A stretch of DNA of 64,000 bases from Deltaproteobacteria bacterium (GTDB lineage Bacteria; SAR324; NAC60-12): assembly GCA_002685535.1 (NCBI GenBank), contig NYXK01000232.1:1-64000 (forward strand), in the 5' to 3' direction. Position 1 is the first letter of the stretch. The number at the start of each line of letters is the position of its first letter. The notes beneath the pieces are model-generated. The model was given only the letters and a program-made list of their open reading frames with translations, had not been told where the DNA came from and did not search any database. A program made the translations under genes and the position numbers. Shown here piece after piece: positions 33,126 through 42,744 of this stretch.

Positions 33126-34120
33126 GAATGGCTATGCGCGTTAAATTGTTCCATAGTGGGGTGATGGTCTGTCTGTATACCGCAGTCAATCCATAAAAAC
33201 CGAAATGTTTGTGGTTGGATAAGAAACAGCCCGCTAGAATTATCAACTATCATCCGACAATAGTTGCTGGTGGAAACTTAACGTGTTGAAGCTATAGCAA
33301 CAGCTGAATTTCTAACAATATTTCCAAACATGCAGGAGGTCTGATGACGATTGTCTTCCCGAGGAGCAATTTCTGCTATGCGGTCAAATCGATACTATCA
33401 TATGATCGAGTCCCTTATTGCCGCTGTCAATATTTTGGTCGAGCACCTCTTATAGGCACTTCTGTAAGATCAGATAGAGCAGGCTGGCGAAACAGACAAT
33501 ATGACATTTTCCGGAACACTTTCAAAAATATAACTTATATTGTAAAGTTTTTCTAGAAGAGCACAAGATCAACCGTAAGGGTGCTGACTCGCACATCACG
33601 GATGACAAACTACTCTGCATCAAGAAAAGACTTGAGAATCCTTAAATCGAATTAAAAAGCGTTTCCTAGTCTGCTTCCCAATACCTTTATTCAGAAGACA
33701 TCCAAAAGCGAACTCTTTGTGTACATGTCTCAGATCTGTTGGCAAGACAATGTTTCCATAGCGGACTACTGCACAGAGCATTCAGGAATCACTTGGATCT
33801 GAGCTAGGAGAGTGAGAAGTTTCACTATGCCCTAGTCATTGTGATCGGACGGATGTGCTACGCCCACTCGGCGAAGAACATAAAATGGTACACGGAAAAC
33901 ATCACTCTTTTGAGAATCGAAAATCATAACAGACAGTACCTGAAAAGTAAACATAGTCGCTTCACAAATATCAGAATGGCAACAACATGAATCGCAGTCA
34001 ATATTTCCCCTTCTTCTTCCAAATTGTCCACAGAAACTCCGCCTCTCAGTCAGTCAGTCAGTCTTCACTCATGCGCTCGGGACCGTTCCACCTCGTAGTC
34101 TCCTCATAGTCATCACATAA
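33126..34120. other. Intergenic, AT-rich, no gene seen
   Basis: This is the 3' flank of the second monooxygenase. No coding frame, RNA gene or obvious repeat was seen, apart from short AGTCAGTC and GATTCTC microrepeats near 34050 and 34195. Confidence 0.5.
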
Positions 34121-34459
34121 GTTCAGGTTCTAGGTAACCTCGGCCTCCTTGCCAGATTTCAATTCAAAACCCTCACTCGCCGAGCCGGTCTCAGATTCTC
34201 GGATTCTCAGATTCTCATTTCATCTACACAGCCGGAACAGGACAGCGCAGTACTGACTGCTCGCCCAGGAAAGTCTGAGCACTTCTTCACAAACAGAAAA
34301 GCGCAAATCTCGGCCCTGGAGCGGTATGCCTTACTCGAACTTTATTGTATCGAGGGTGCAGGCGAGCGTTTTGATTTTGAGAAGGACACGCTAGTCTTGA
34401 AATGCCATCCAGCGTGGGGGAGCTCTTCTTCCAACTTCAACCCTCCTTGTCAGCAATGA
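34121..34459 (+). other. ATG-less open frame of 113 codons, possible gene remnant
   Basis: The frame is open from a TAA at 34118 to a TGA at 34457 and reads like protein in its second half (SALERYALLELYCIEGAGER, FDFEKDTLVLKCHPAW). It lacks any Met codon, so it could be an exon or a relic. No family is recognised. Confidence 0.25.
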
Positions 34460-34522
34460 TAACCAAGAGAATCCCTTCGCGTATGTGTAGAGTCTCACAA
34501 TTCTACTTTTCAGGCACAGGAA

Positions 34523-34792
34523 TTATGCCTTCTCAATGTTGTTGCTGACTCCTTTCTCGAGTTTGCAGAAGTTGATCTTGGTGAGGAGGTCTGGGAGGGG
34601 GATCGAGAGGGTGGCGAGGAAGGCTGTTAAGGCGTTATAGAGGCAGAGGATTGATCCGTCGCAGACAGAGGCAGGGATGCATGCCACTGACCCGCCTGAT
34701 ACGACTTTGCGAGTTTGGACGAGGTATCGGCGATTGAAGAGAGATGCGGAGGGGTTAGATGGTTGCCTTAAGGTGTATCCAGAGCTTATAAG
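34523..34792 (-). other. ATG-less open frame of about 90 codons, possible last exon or remnant
   Basis: The minus frame is open from 34792 to a TAA at 34523-34525. It encodes a plausible folded stretch (SLFNRRYLVQTRKVVSGGSV, IPASVCDGSILCLYNALTAF, LLTKINFCKLEKGV). No start codon is present and no upstream exon is evident. It is convergent with the frame at 34121-34459. Confidence 0.25.
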
Positions 34793-34931
34793 CTATCCCA
34801 AAAGGCGATATTGTATCCCAAACCTTACCGGAGTCCACCAGGTCCCTTAACGTACGGTCGATCGATAGACTATGTTCGATTTGGTAACTCCTGACGCCAT
34901 CGCTAATATCAAATTCTCCATTTCCCGATCT

Positions 34932-35642
34932 TCACTTCTTCGAAGTCCCGAACCCAGTGATTCCCATACTAGCCATCATATCATCCTCATCATGCTCACC
35001 CTCCACCCTAACATCCTCCCCATACTCCCTTTTCACCTTAACACCCTCCTCCCTCTCCGCCTTCTGCCTCTCCACCATTTCCCTTCTCTTTTCCCTCCTC
35101 TCCTCCCTCCTCTTCTCCTCCTCCTCCTTCCTGACCTCCAACCTCTCCCCAAGCGTCTTAACATCCCCCCTCTTCTCCTCCACCATCCTCTCCCAGATCG
35201 CCGCAATCCTCTCATGCACCTCCTCAACCGTCGCGCGCTTCACCTCCCCCGTCTGCCCAATCGCCCTCAGATGCTGCATACTATTCTCATGCTCCACCCA
35301 CTGCAAATTATCCTTAAACGTCAAATCACAATCCTTGCAGTAAAACCCCGCGCCACGACCTCTCTTGCCTGTCGCCGCCCCCGCGGGCATCAGAGTGACT
35401 TTGCCTACATTGGCGGAGACGTCGAGACGCGAGGCGCGGGCTTGAGTAAGAGTTTCTTCGCCCGTGAGGGGAGCGTAGTATTTCTTGCCGGCGACCTTGG
35501 CTTCGTAGCGGGCTTTGGATTCTTCTTTTTCTTTGGCTTCGCGATCGGCGGCTTTTTGCGCGTATTCGGCGCGGTCGTATTTCTTGCGGAAGTCGGTATC
35601 TTTGGCGGCGGTGTCGTAGGCGCCTTTCTTTGGGGCGGACAT
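34932..35642 (-). CDS. SNU23: U4/U6.U5 tri-snRNP protein Snu23 (ZMAT2 homologue)
   Basis: A single exon encodes 236 aa. Snu23 is a component of the spliceosomal tri-snRNP and B complex. The U1-type zinc finger is Cys102-X2-Cys105-X12-His118-X5-His124 (YCKDCDLTFKDNLQWVEHEN). It is preceded by the conserved N-terminal helix (FRKKYDRAEYAQKAADREAK) and the segment YYAPLTGEETLTQARASRLD. A long Glu/Arg-rich helix follows and the protein ends MASMGITGFGTSKK, as in homologues. The gene is divergent from DPH5, with 258 bp between start codons. Confidence 0.95.
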   Translation of the reverse strand: MSAPKKGAYDTAAKDTDFRKKYDRAEYAQKAADREAKEKEESKARYEAKVAGKKYYAPLTGEETLTQARASRLDVSANVGKVTLMPAGAATGKRGRGAGFYCKDCDLTFKDNLQWVEHENSMQHLRAIGQTGEVKRATVEEVHERIAAIWERMVEEKRGDVKTLGERLEVRKEEEEKRREERREKRREMVERQKAEREEGVKVKREYGEDVRVEGEHDEDDMMASMGITGFGTSKK

Positions 35643-35900
35643 GGTTGCGATTATATTCGATGGGCGTATGATTGATAGGTAATTCCTTCGTGAAGCGGGG
35701 TGTATGTACGGGTAATCGAGCTCGTGGGTGGTGATTGCGAAGCTTGGGATGTTCGTGATGGTTAGAACTTGGTGTTGATGTCTGGGAACTTTTTAGACCC
35801 ACATTCAAAGCAAACTGAGCAAACACGCGGGGTCAAAATTTAAATTTCACCCCTCCATCAACAACAATCACCCTTTCATTCACGAAGCCCCGACTCCAAA
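35643..35900. promoter_or_regulatory. Short shared promoter region of SNU23 and DPH5
   Basis: Two divergent housekeeping genes have start codons 258 bp apart with nothing else between them, so their promoters must overlap or abut. No TATA-like box is clear. Confidence 0.5.
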
Positions 35901-36901
35901 ATGCTCTACCTAATCGGCCTCGGTCTTTCCGACGAAACGGATATAACGGTCAAAGGACTCGAAACCGTCAAGAAATGCTCGCGCGTCTACCTCGAAGCCT
36001 ACACCAGCATTCTGCTTGTTGACAAGCCTGTTCTCGTGAGTCTGGCACCGCGGGGACGGCTAGGATGTAGCTGACGCTGATGGGTAGTAGGAGAAGTACT
36101 ATGGCCGGGAAGTTATAATTGCGGATCGAGAGATGGTAGAGAGTGCTAGCGATGAGATCTTGAGGGATGCGCAGAATGTGGATGTAGCGTTCTTGGTTGT
36201 TGGAGATCCCTTTGGGTATATTCCCCTCTTCCCTTCACTTATGCAAATCCTCAAATATATCGCAATTTCTAACGTACGTGTACAGGGCAACAACACACAC
36301 CGACCTCGTCCTCCGCGCCCGCGAACTCTCCATCCCTATCTCCAGCATTCCTAATGCCTCAATCATGTCCGCCATTGGTGCTACCGGGTTACAACTGTAC
36401 AATTTTGGGCAGACTGTATCCATGGTCTTCTTCACGGACTCCTGGAAACCAGCTTCGTTTTACGACCGTATCCGCGAGAACCGCTCCATCGGTTTGCATA
36501 CGCTGGTGCTACTGGATATCAAGGTTAAGGAGCAGAGTCTGGAGAATATGGCGCGGGGAAGGAAAATCTATGAGCCACCGAGGTATATGACTGTGGGGCA
36601 GTGCGCGGGACAGATGTTGGAGATTGAGGGGTTGAAGAAGGAGGTTGGTGAGGGAGGGGTGTATAATGAGGAGTCTCTTGCAGTAGGAGCTGCGAGGGTG
36701 GGTGGGAAGAGTGAGAGGTTTGTTAGTGGGACACTGAAACAGCTTTGCGAGGCGGATGAGGTCCTTGGTGGACCATTACATAGTATGGTTCTGCTGGGAC
36801 GGAGGACGCATGAATTGGAGAGTGATTATGTGAGGGAGTTTGCGGTGGACAAGGAGCTTTGGGATAGGATTTGGAAGAGGGATTATGAGGGGAAGCAATA
36901 A
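35901..36901 (+). CDS. DPH5: Diphthine methyl ester synthase
   Basis: Three exons (35901-36035, 36091-36215, 36286-36901) join in frame to 291 aa, the expected size. Dph5 uses S-adenosylmethionine to methylate the modified histidine of translation elongation factor 2 during diphthamide synthesis in the cytosol. The N-terminus [20 protein letters not shown] and the segments [44 protein letters not shown] and [20 protein letters not shown] are characteristic. The coding strand is C-rich in the first half and markedly G-rich in the second. It is convergent with the flbE-like gene, 120 bp away. Confidence 0.96.
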
Positions 36902-37021
36902 GCAGAAATTGAAATAGAAAGATAGGTGACTTCGTGACATTATTTACATTAATTCGGGTATTCCTACTTTTGACACTCACAGGCAGACGCAGACCAAAAC
37001 ACCACGCTAATCAACATTACA

Positions 37022-37999
37022 TTACTCCTGCTGCACGCTCTTCTTCTTCCCAAAGAATCCCCTGATCAAACCTGCACTCCTAGGCGGCTTCTCTACCTCC
37101 TCGCTCCCAGTACTCTCCCCCTCTTCTGTAATAGTCACACTCGGCGCCCTCCTCTCCTCATCCCCACAAACAACCACAAACCACCCGATATCCTCACCCT
37201 TCTGCAGCCCATCCCTCAATTTCTCAAACCAACCCAGTCGTCGACTCCTCCTCCTGATCTCCCTCGCACTCAGCGGAGGCGTGCTCAACCCTCCACTGCC
37301 TTTCTCATTCCCCGTAGCTGTGCCTGCATTTGCATTTGTACCGTCAACAGGCGTCCCCGGCGTACTAGGCACACTCAACTGCGCCTCCTCCTCCTGCTTC
37401 TTCGCTTCATACTTAGCTATTTCCTCCGTAATGGAAACACCCAACGGGACTTCAATCATATAATCTGCGACGTAGGCGTATGGTTGGCTGACGGAGCCTA
37501 GGTCGTCGGGGTCGTGTTGCTCGACTAGTTTTACGGCGCTCCAGTCGTTGAAGCTGGGTTTCTTGCCCGATTTGCCATTCGGCTTTGTGGCTGTTCCTCT
37601 GGATATACTGGAGGTTGTGGAGATAGGTGTAGGTTTGTGGTTTTCTTTTCCTGGCTCGTTATTCGCGTCTTTGTATTTCCCTCCACCCATGGGTCGTCGC
37701 ACTAATTCTCGCAAAGACCCAATACTCCCCTTCTTCGCATCCTTCAGCGTCCTAGTCCCACTGTCTGCGCCATCGTCTACTACCACTCTATCAGCCGCAG
37801 ATGCGAGTGGGTATGATGCTGGCGGCGGGTTTGAAGGAGGCAGGAAGTCGAAGAGCGTGTAGAAGGAATTGAGGAGTGTGACGGAGGTTGCGGGCGCGAC
37901 TATCCATTCTGGCGCCGCGTCTTCGAGGTTGTGGACTACGATGTGCACGCGAATGCTTACGCGATCCCAGCGAAAGCCGTGGAGGAGGTAGGTTGGCAT
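37022..37999 (-). CDS. flbE: FlbE-like developmental protein
   Basis: A single exon encodes 325 aa. The N-terminus (MPTYLLHGFRWDRVSIRVHI, then NLEDAAPEWIVAPATS) matches what I recall of the fungus-specific family that includes Aspergillus FlbE, which acts upstream of conidiation at hyphal tips. A middle block (YVADYMIEVPLGVSITEEI) is also conserved-looking. The rest is Ser/Thr/Gly-rich and probably disordered, with a basic stretch (REIRRRSRRLGWFEKLRDGL). The protein is longer than A. nidulans FlbE (about 200 aa by memory). The start was placed at the ATG of MPTYLL because upstream codons in frame are not ATG. Family assignment rests on motif memory. Confidence 0.7.
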   Translation of the reverse strand: MPTYLLHGFRWDRVSIRVHIVVHNLEDAAPEWIVAPATSVTLLNSFYTLFDFLPPSNPPPASYPLASAADRVVVDDGADSGTRTLKDAKKGSIGSLRELVRRPMGGGKYKDANNEPGKENHKPTPISTTSSISRGTATKPNGKSGKKPSFNDWSAVKLVEQHDPDDLGSVSQPYAYVADYMIEVPLGVSITEEIAKYEAKKQEEEAQLSVPSTPGTPVDGTNANAGTATGNEKGSGGLSTPPLSAREIRRRSRRLGWFEKLRDGLQKGEDIGWFVVVCGDEERRAPSVTITEEGESTGSEEVEKPPRSAGLIRGFFGKKKSVQQE

Positions 38000-39600
38000 T
38001 TTGCGTGCTGATTGTTGAGCGACTATCAATTGTTCGAGGCAATTGAGGTGCGAATGATCGGGGATTGAAAGTGTGGTGCCGAGGAGCTGAGCTGCAGGAC
38101 TGGTGTATGAGGCTGCTATGCGATGGTACGAGGTGAGGCTTCAGCCTTCTTGGAATCGAACGTCGGTTGTTTTGCAGCAAGTGCAGGGAAGGGGGGCAAC
38201 GGTCGAGTTACCTGCAAGTGTTGTGCTACTGTACCTTCTCTCCGATCTTATACCACGCGAGCGTGCCTGTCCCTGTCAAATCTGCATGTCAGGATGGAAA
38301 CGATCCCAAAAGATCGTCATCTGAGGGATGCGAGGGATTTATGTTTCGTCTCGTGTTGTTTCTGCTAGTGTGGTGGGTGTCACTTGTGCGTGTGGTGTCG
38401 ATTGGATTGTTGACGCTGTCGATCAATCTGATAATTCAAATGAAATGGCGGGGGGTTCGTGCTCAACGGCTCCACCACTGAGCCAGACCTCGCAAGAACG
38501 GACGTCATGCTGGATGCGGAATGGTTGCCGCTGTCAATGCAAGGGGAACTTTATTCGAAGGGACAAACCGGGTAAGGTGATGTTTCTTTTTTTTTTTTTT
38601 CATGTAGCTACTCTTAAACAAAGAGCAGATGAGGAAACTCGTTGCTGTCTGTTTTCCTACCCAGACTATCACTCGTTGAGAATTTCAACTACTGTCAAAT
38701 TTTCAGGCTGAGAATGTCGAGAAGATGCATTTCTCCGTGGTCATTCAATCGCTTTGTTTTGTTTAAATGTTCTTGTTCTCGTTGTTCTCGTTTCCCGCAA
38801 GAAGAGTTCAAAGCGTCGAGACAATCAAATCAATGCTTTCGGCTCTCAGACCTCGATGCTGGGGAAACGGCACGCAGCCGCTATCACCATCATCTCAATC
38901 AAGACCCTGCACGCATCGACCGATGCGAGGTCTGAGTTTTCCCTCCATTGAGGGGGAAAATTTAGTAAGTGATGGCAAGGGATGATCAGAATCTGTATCG
39001 TTATGTTTTCTTGTGTCTCGCATGCAGTAGTTTCGCCAAAATGTTTCACGTGTCTGAATTATAGCAGGTTTTCGCGAGGTTTAATACTGTCATTTATTAT
39101 AGATCGAACCTACCCGACGGTTGTCAATTTTTCCCTCCCTGCTGGAAGACTCAGTGAGAGCGAGTGATAATCAGAATCTGTACCGCTATGCTCCAGTCGC
39201 CTCGCCCGCAACTTATTCGTCGCCCACAAATGTTTCACAGAATTACTGTTCCAATGTCTGCAACCATTGATTAGATTTTGCATCACACTCAGTGTATCGC
39301 GAATCGCAAATGGTTACAGTAGTACTACATTTGGAGATGTGATTTTTTGATGGATAGCTCTACTACGCAGCTTGATGTTGACCTTGTATAAAGAGACCCG
39401 GCAGAATGTTATCCCGACAGTTACCTGCCTCGATAATGCATGTGGTCACCAATAGTGACTCCCCCTTCTTCCATAATCCATCTCATCCTTTCACCAATGT
39501 CGCCTCATGTTATCCGCACATCTGAAATCAACTTAACTACATGGCAAGACCTCCGCCTCACAAAATTCATACATCCAATTCCTGTCCAAAAGCAACAAGC
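38000..39600. other. 1.6-kb intergenic region
   Basis: No gene is supported. A run of T residues ends at about 38600, and two diverged copies of a ~120-bp segment occur at 38936-39060 and 39127-39245 (listed separately). Confidence 0.55.
38936..39245. repeat. Diverged direct duplication of ~120 bp
   Basis: Both copies begin TTTTCCCTCC, contain ATCAGAATCTGTA followed by YCGYTATG, and end AAATGTTTCAC with a short tail to GAATT. Copy 1 covers about 38936-39060 and copy 2 about 39127-39245. Identity looks roughly 65-70% by eye, with small gaps. Confidence 0.6.
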
Positions 39601-40158
39601 ATGAACCTCATCATCCGCCCAGCCGCCCTCCCAGACGCAGCAGCCATAGCCAGCGTCCACATCACCGCACGACAAGAAACCTACCGCGGCATCCTCCCCG
39701 ACTCCCGCCTCGACGCCGAGCTCGATATCAGCGCACGTGAAGCATCATGGACATCAATCCTTACAGCTCCCAACTCTCTCGTATTCGTAGCTCTCCTAGA
39801 TGGCGAAATCTGTGGATTCGTTAGTGGGGGGATGACAAGCGACAGTGACCTTGATAATTTCCCTAAATCTGAGAGCGAAAGTAAAAATGCTAAAGGGGAG
39901 ATCTTTGCTATTTATCTCTTGAGACGCGTGCAAGGGAAGGGGATTGGGAAGGAGTTGGTAAGGGTTATGGCGGAGAGGCTTGGTAAGGAGGGATGTGAGA
40001 GTGTGGTTGTTTGGGGGTTGGAGAGGAATGAGGGGGCAAGGGGTTTTTATGAGAGCTTGGGAGGTAGGGAGGTGGGGAGGAAGATGATGGTTATAGCTGA
40101 TGTTTCTTTTGAGGAGGTAGCGTATGGGTGGGAGGATATAAGGACTTTGGTTAAGTAG
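39601..40158 (+). CDS. GNAT-family N-acetyltransferase
   Basis: A single exon encodes 185 aa from the ATG at 39601; an in-frame ATG at 39541 would add 20 residues without domain character. The GNAT fold is seen as MNLIIRPAALPDAAAIASVH, ETYRGILPDSRL, the beta4-alpha3 acetyl-CoA loop IYLLRRVQGKGIGKELVRVM (R/Q-x-x-G-x-G/A) and ERNEGARGFYESLGG. The enzyme should transfer acetyl from acetyl-CoA to an amine, with unknown acceptor. Third positions are C-rich early and switch to G-rich after about 39890. The compact intron-free form resembles bacterial homologues, but transfer is not shown. Confidence 0.88.
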   Translation: MNLIIRPAALPDAAAIASVHITARQETYRGILPDSRLDAELDISAREASWTSILTAPNSLVFVALLDGEICGFVSGGMTSDSDLDNFPKSESESKNAKGEIFAIYLLRRVQGKGIGKELVRVMAERLGKEGCESVVVWGLERNEGARGFYESLGGREVGRKMMVIADVSFEEVAYGWEDIRTLVK

Positions 40159-40707
40159 GGATCATAGGGTGAACTAGAGCTAGAACTAGCTACGTACTAC
40201 CTAGATTATGAGCGAAATGATAGAACATCTTATACAATATTCAGTCTTAATTGAGCAGACGCCGGGGCTGCGACCTTAGCGAAAGAGGATCGCAGAGCCG
40301 GTCTTGGTAGGTTGCAGGGTAAATCATTCTTTCTTGGTTGTCACAGATCATTTCACTACACAAGGGAAAGCATTTCTGGCGCAATGCAAGATGGGTAAGA
40401 CATTTCTATTTCTGGTGTTTATTTACTGTTCGCCGTGGGGATGGGTGCGAGTTGCTGCAAAGTCAACGCAAGATTAATGTTCTCGTCCATTGAAAGAGAC
40501 AATTGTGGTGTACCTACGGAAGGACACCTGAGAGCATGTGCGATAGGGTGCTGATGAGTGCAGGAGAAGAAAGACAGGGGATAGTTGTCGCTAAATCAAT
40601 TCCACTGTCTCATCAAGTACAAGACAGCCATGAGATTCTTTCTCAGATAGAACTACTTGCTCACAGGTCAGAGTCTTACGAAAGGAAGAGACGAGAGAGG
40701 GCAAGCC
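40159..40707. other. Intergenic, no gene seen
   Basis: This is the shared 3' flank of the convergent GNAT and 2EXR genes. No coding frame of note. Confidence 0.55.
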
Positions 40708-41232
40708 CTACTTGAGCCAAAGGAGAGGACGGTTGCCCTTTTTCTCACCCAGTCTCTCGAGCTTCAAGAAGATCTTGTATCGACGATCTTGTCTATTCTG
40801 GAGCATACGGTGATATCCGGCATGCTCAGAGTACTCGACCACTTGCTCAACATGCGCAAAGTCCCGCATCAAGGAGTTTTGATTGAAGAGCTTGATTTCA
40901 AGAGGGTTTCTGAAGTTTGGCAGTTCGATATCGAAGAGCAGATCGCGAGGAGCCGCCAAGATGTCGGTCTGGAAGTTGAACCAGATGGGCTTGTTATCGA
41001 CACCTGCGAAGGCCAGCTTGAAGTACTTCAAAGCGATGCTGCGTGAGTTCTTGCAGACGCTCAGCATGCCTGGTGCACGTGTTCCTCTTGAATTGTGTTC
41101 GGTCGACCATCTTGCGTTCCAGGGCTTGTGCTCGTTATGTTTGTCCAAGATGGAACGAATCTTGACTGTGAGAGGCTCATAGTTCTTGATAGCAGCTTCC
41201 CAGATGAGATCTTGAAGCTCGTTGGTTGCCAT
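40708..41232 (-). CDS. 2EXR-domain protein (short form)
   Basis: A single exon encodes 174 aa. The domain core is visible: LQDLIWEAAIKNYEPL, then PGMLSVCKNSRSIALKYFKL and AFAGVDNKPIWFNFQTDIL, followed by a Leu-rich C-terminal part. The usual N-terminal F-x-x-LP-x-E-L-R stretch is mostly missing, so the protein may be N-terminally shortened or the domain is atypical. The ATG in ATAATGGCAACC was chosen because the longer frame has no upstream ATG. 2EXR proteins are abundant in leotiomycetes and have no assigned function. A TATA-like box lies about 90 bp upstream. Confidence 0.75.
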   Translation of the reverse strand: MATNELQDLIWEAAIKNYEPLTVKIRSILDKHNEHKPWNARWSTEHNSRGTRAPGMLSVCKNSRSIALKYFKLAFAGVDNKPIWFNFQTDILAAPRDLLFDIELPNFRNPLEIKLFNQNSLMRDFAHVEQVVEYSEHAGYHRMLQNRQDRRYKIFLKLERLGEKKGNRPLLWLK

Positions 41233-41319
41233 TATGGATTTTGTCTTGTGTAGAAACAGTAGAATTGTGGTAGATTCTTGGGGAAGAGGGAATGTTGAAC
41301 TCACAAGTGGAGCTTGGGC

Positions 41320-41330
41320 TTATATAAGTA
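41320..41330 (-). promoter_or_regulatory. TATA-like box of the short 2EXR gene
   Basis: The minus strand reads TACTTATATAA, about 88-98 bp upstream of the ATG at 41232. Spacing fits a fungal TATA box. Confidence 0.45.
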
Positions 41331-42744
41331 TCAGGGAAAAAGTATTCTTGGGGGTGTTATCAACGTGGAATGACTTGTTTCCCTAGCCATCCATCGCTGG
41401 CTGATTTTTTAGTGACTGTCCGCGCCTGCTCGCATGTCTGAAATCCGAATGAACACCTTGCTTTCGGTCGCTCGAGACTGGTCGCGATGATAGCCGCAGG
41501 CTATTTTTTTCGTACATGCTGAATCAAACACTGTGACGTAAGCTGTAGAGTTGAGAATAAAACCTGGAGGTGGGTAGGGCCATCAGAGCAAACAGCGCTG
41601 TTGACTGTTCAGTGTCATGGCGGCCATAATTAAGCGAGCCACATCAAAACAAAAAGCTCCAAGGCACGAAACACATGACTAATTCGGGAGGATTGGTAGG
41701 AAATTGCAGGTGGTAGAATGATATTACCTGTGCAGCTTCAATGTTCTATTATGACCTTTAAACACGATTATGGCAGGGCGAGCCCTAAACCGGATGCCCG
41801 CCTCTTTGTTGCGCCGTGCTTTCTCAATCTCAAACATCAATCGTAGCCTCTCGTCCCGCACTTTAATTTTGGCAAATCTCAATTACTCAACCATTGCAAA
41901 CTATGGCCACGGGCATCACAGTCAGTGAAAATGCCACCACGTCAGATATCACCGATGCCAAAGCCCGGGAGATTGGCAACCACTTTTGTGATCCGAAATT
42001 TCGCTCCATACCACATGGAGAGCATACTAAAACAATTCTTGCTTAGAGTTTCTGCACAGTCTATGCCTATCTGACTCGAAACCTGGCTACGGCCCGATTC
42101 CGTAAGACCTAGTTGCATGCCCCTTTGCAGGTAATTGGTTTGATTTTTCCCCGTCGAATTCCGAGACTTAATACTACATGGATATTATCACGATCACACT
42201 TTTCGGAAAGTGAAATACCAACCTTGGCCGAACTCTCGGGATGAACCTCTCATAAGTTCAATGAATTTATTACCAATCGACGTTGTTTAGATGAGGCCTT
42301 CACTCCGTAAATGTGAGTGGTCCTGGATTTATTGAACTGGGTTACTGAATCGCTTATCGAACTCATTTGAGGCTAGTGGCATGCGAGCTTGTTTACAATC
42401 GGAACAGGCCCACTGATCGTCAGAACAGTTCCTCCTCAGACTAAGTGAAGCGAAAACCCGATTTTCTCGGATGATCCCGTACCTACCGCTAATCGAGTTG
42501 GACGGCGATGCTCACGCGGACCACTGGTTGTTTTGATTGACATCTGTTGGTATTGGCTGCGGGATCAGAACGAGATGGAGTCGTTGGCTCTGCAATCCTT
42601 CACAAACGTACGCTGCTGCCCTGAATGACCATGTATCGACAGATCATAAAATGCCATTGATTCCATATGCTAGTGCCGTTGAAGCCCCCAGTTCCCGAAA
42701 AACGCTGAGCACAATTCAGTATTTCTGCTCATTGAGGATAGAAC
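41331..42744. other. 1.4-kb intergenic region with one doubtful small ORF
   Basis: An ATG frame of 47 codons (41903-42046, start MATGITVSENATT) has a good start context but no homology I recognise. Nothing else shows coding character. Confidence 0.45.

Noticed and set aside
34872-35675. A 267-codon plus-strand open frame
   Set aside because: It is antisense to SNU23, whose zinc finger and tail are unmistakable.
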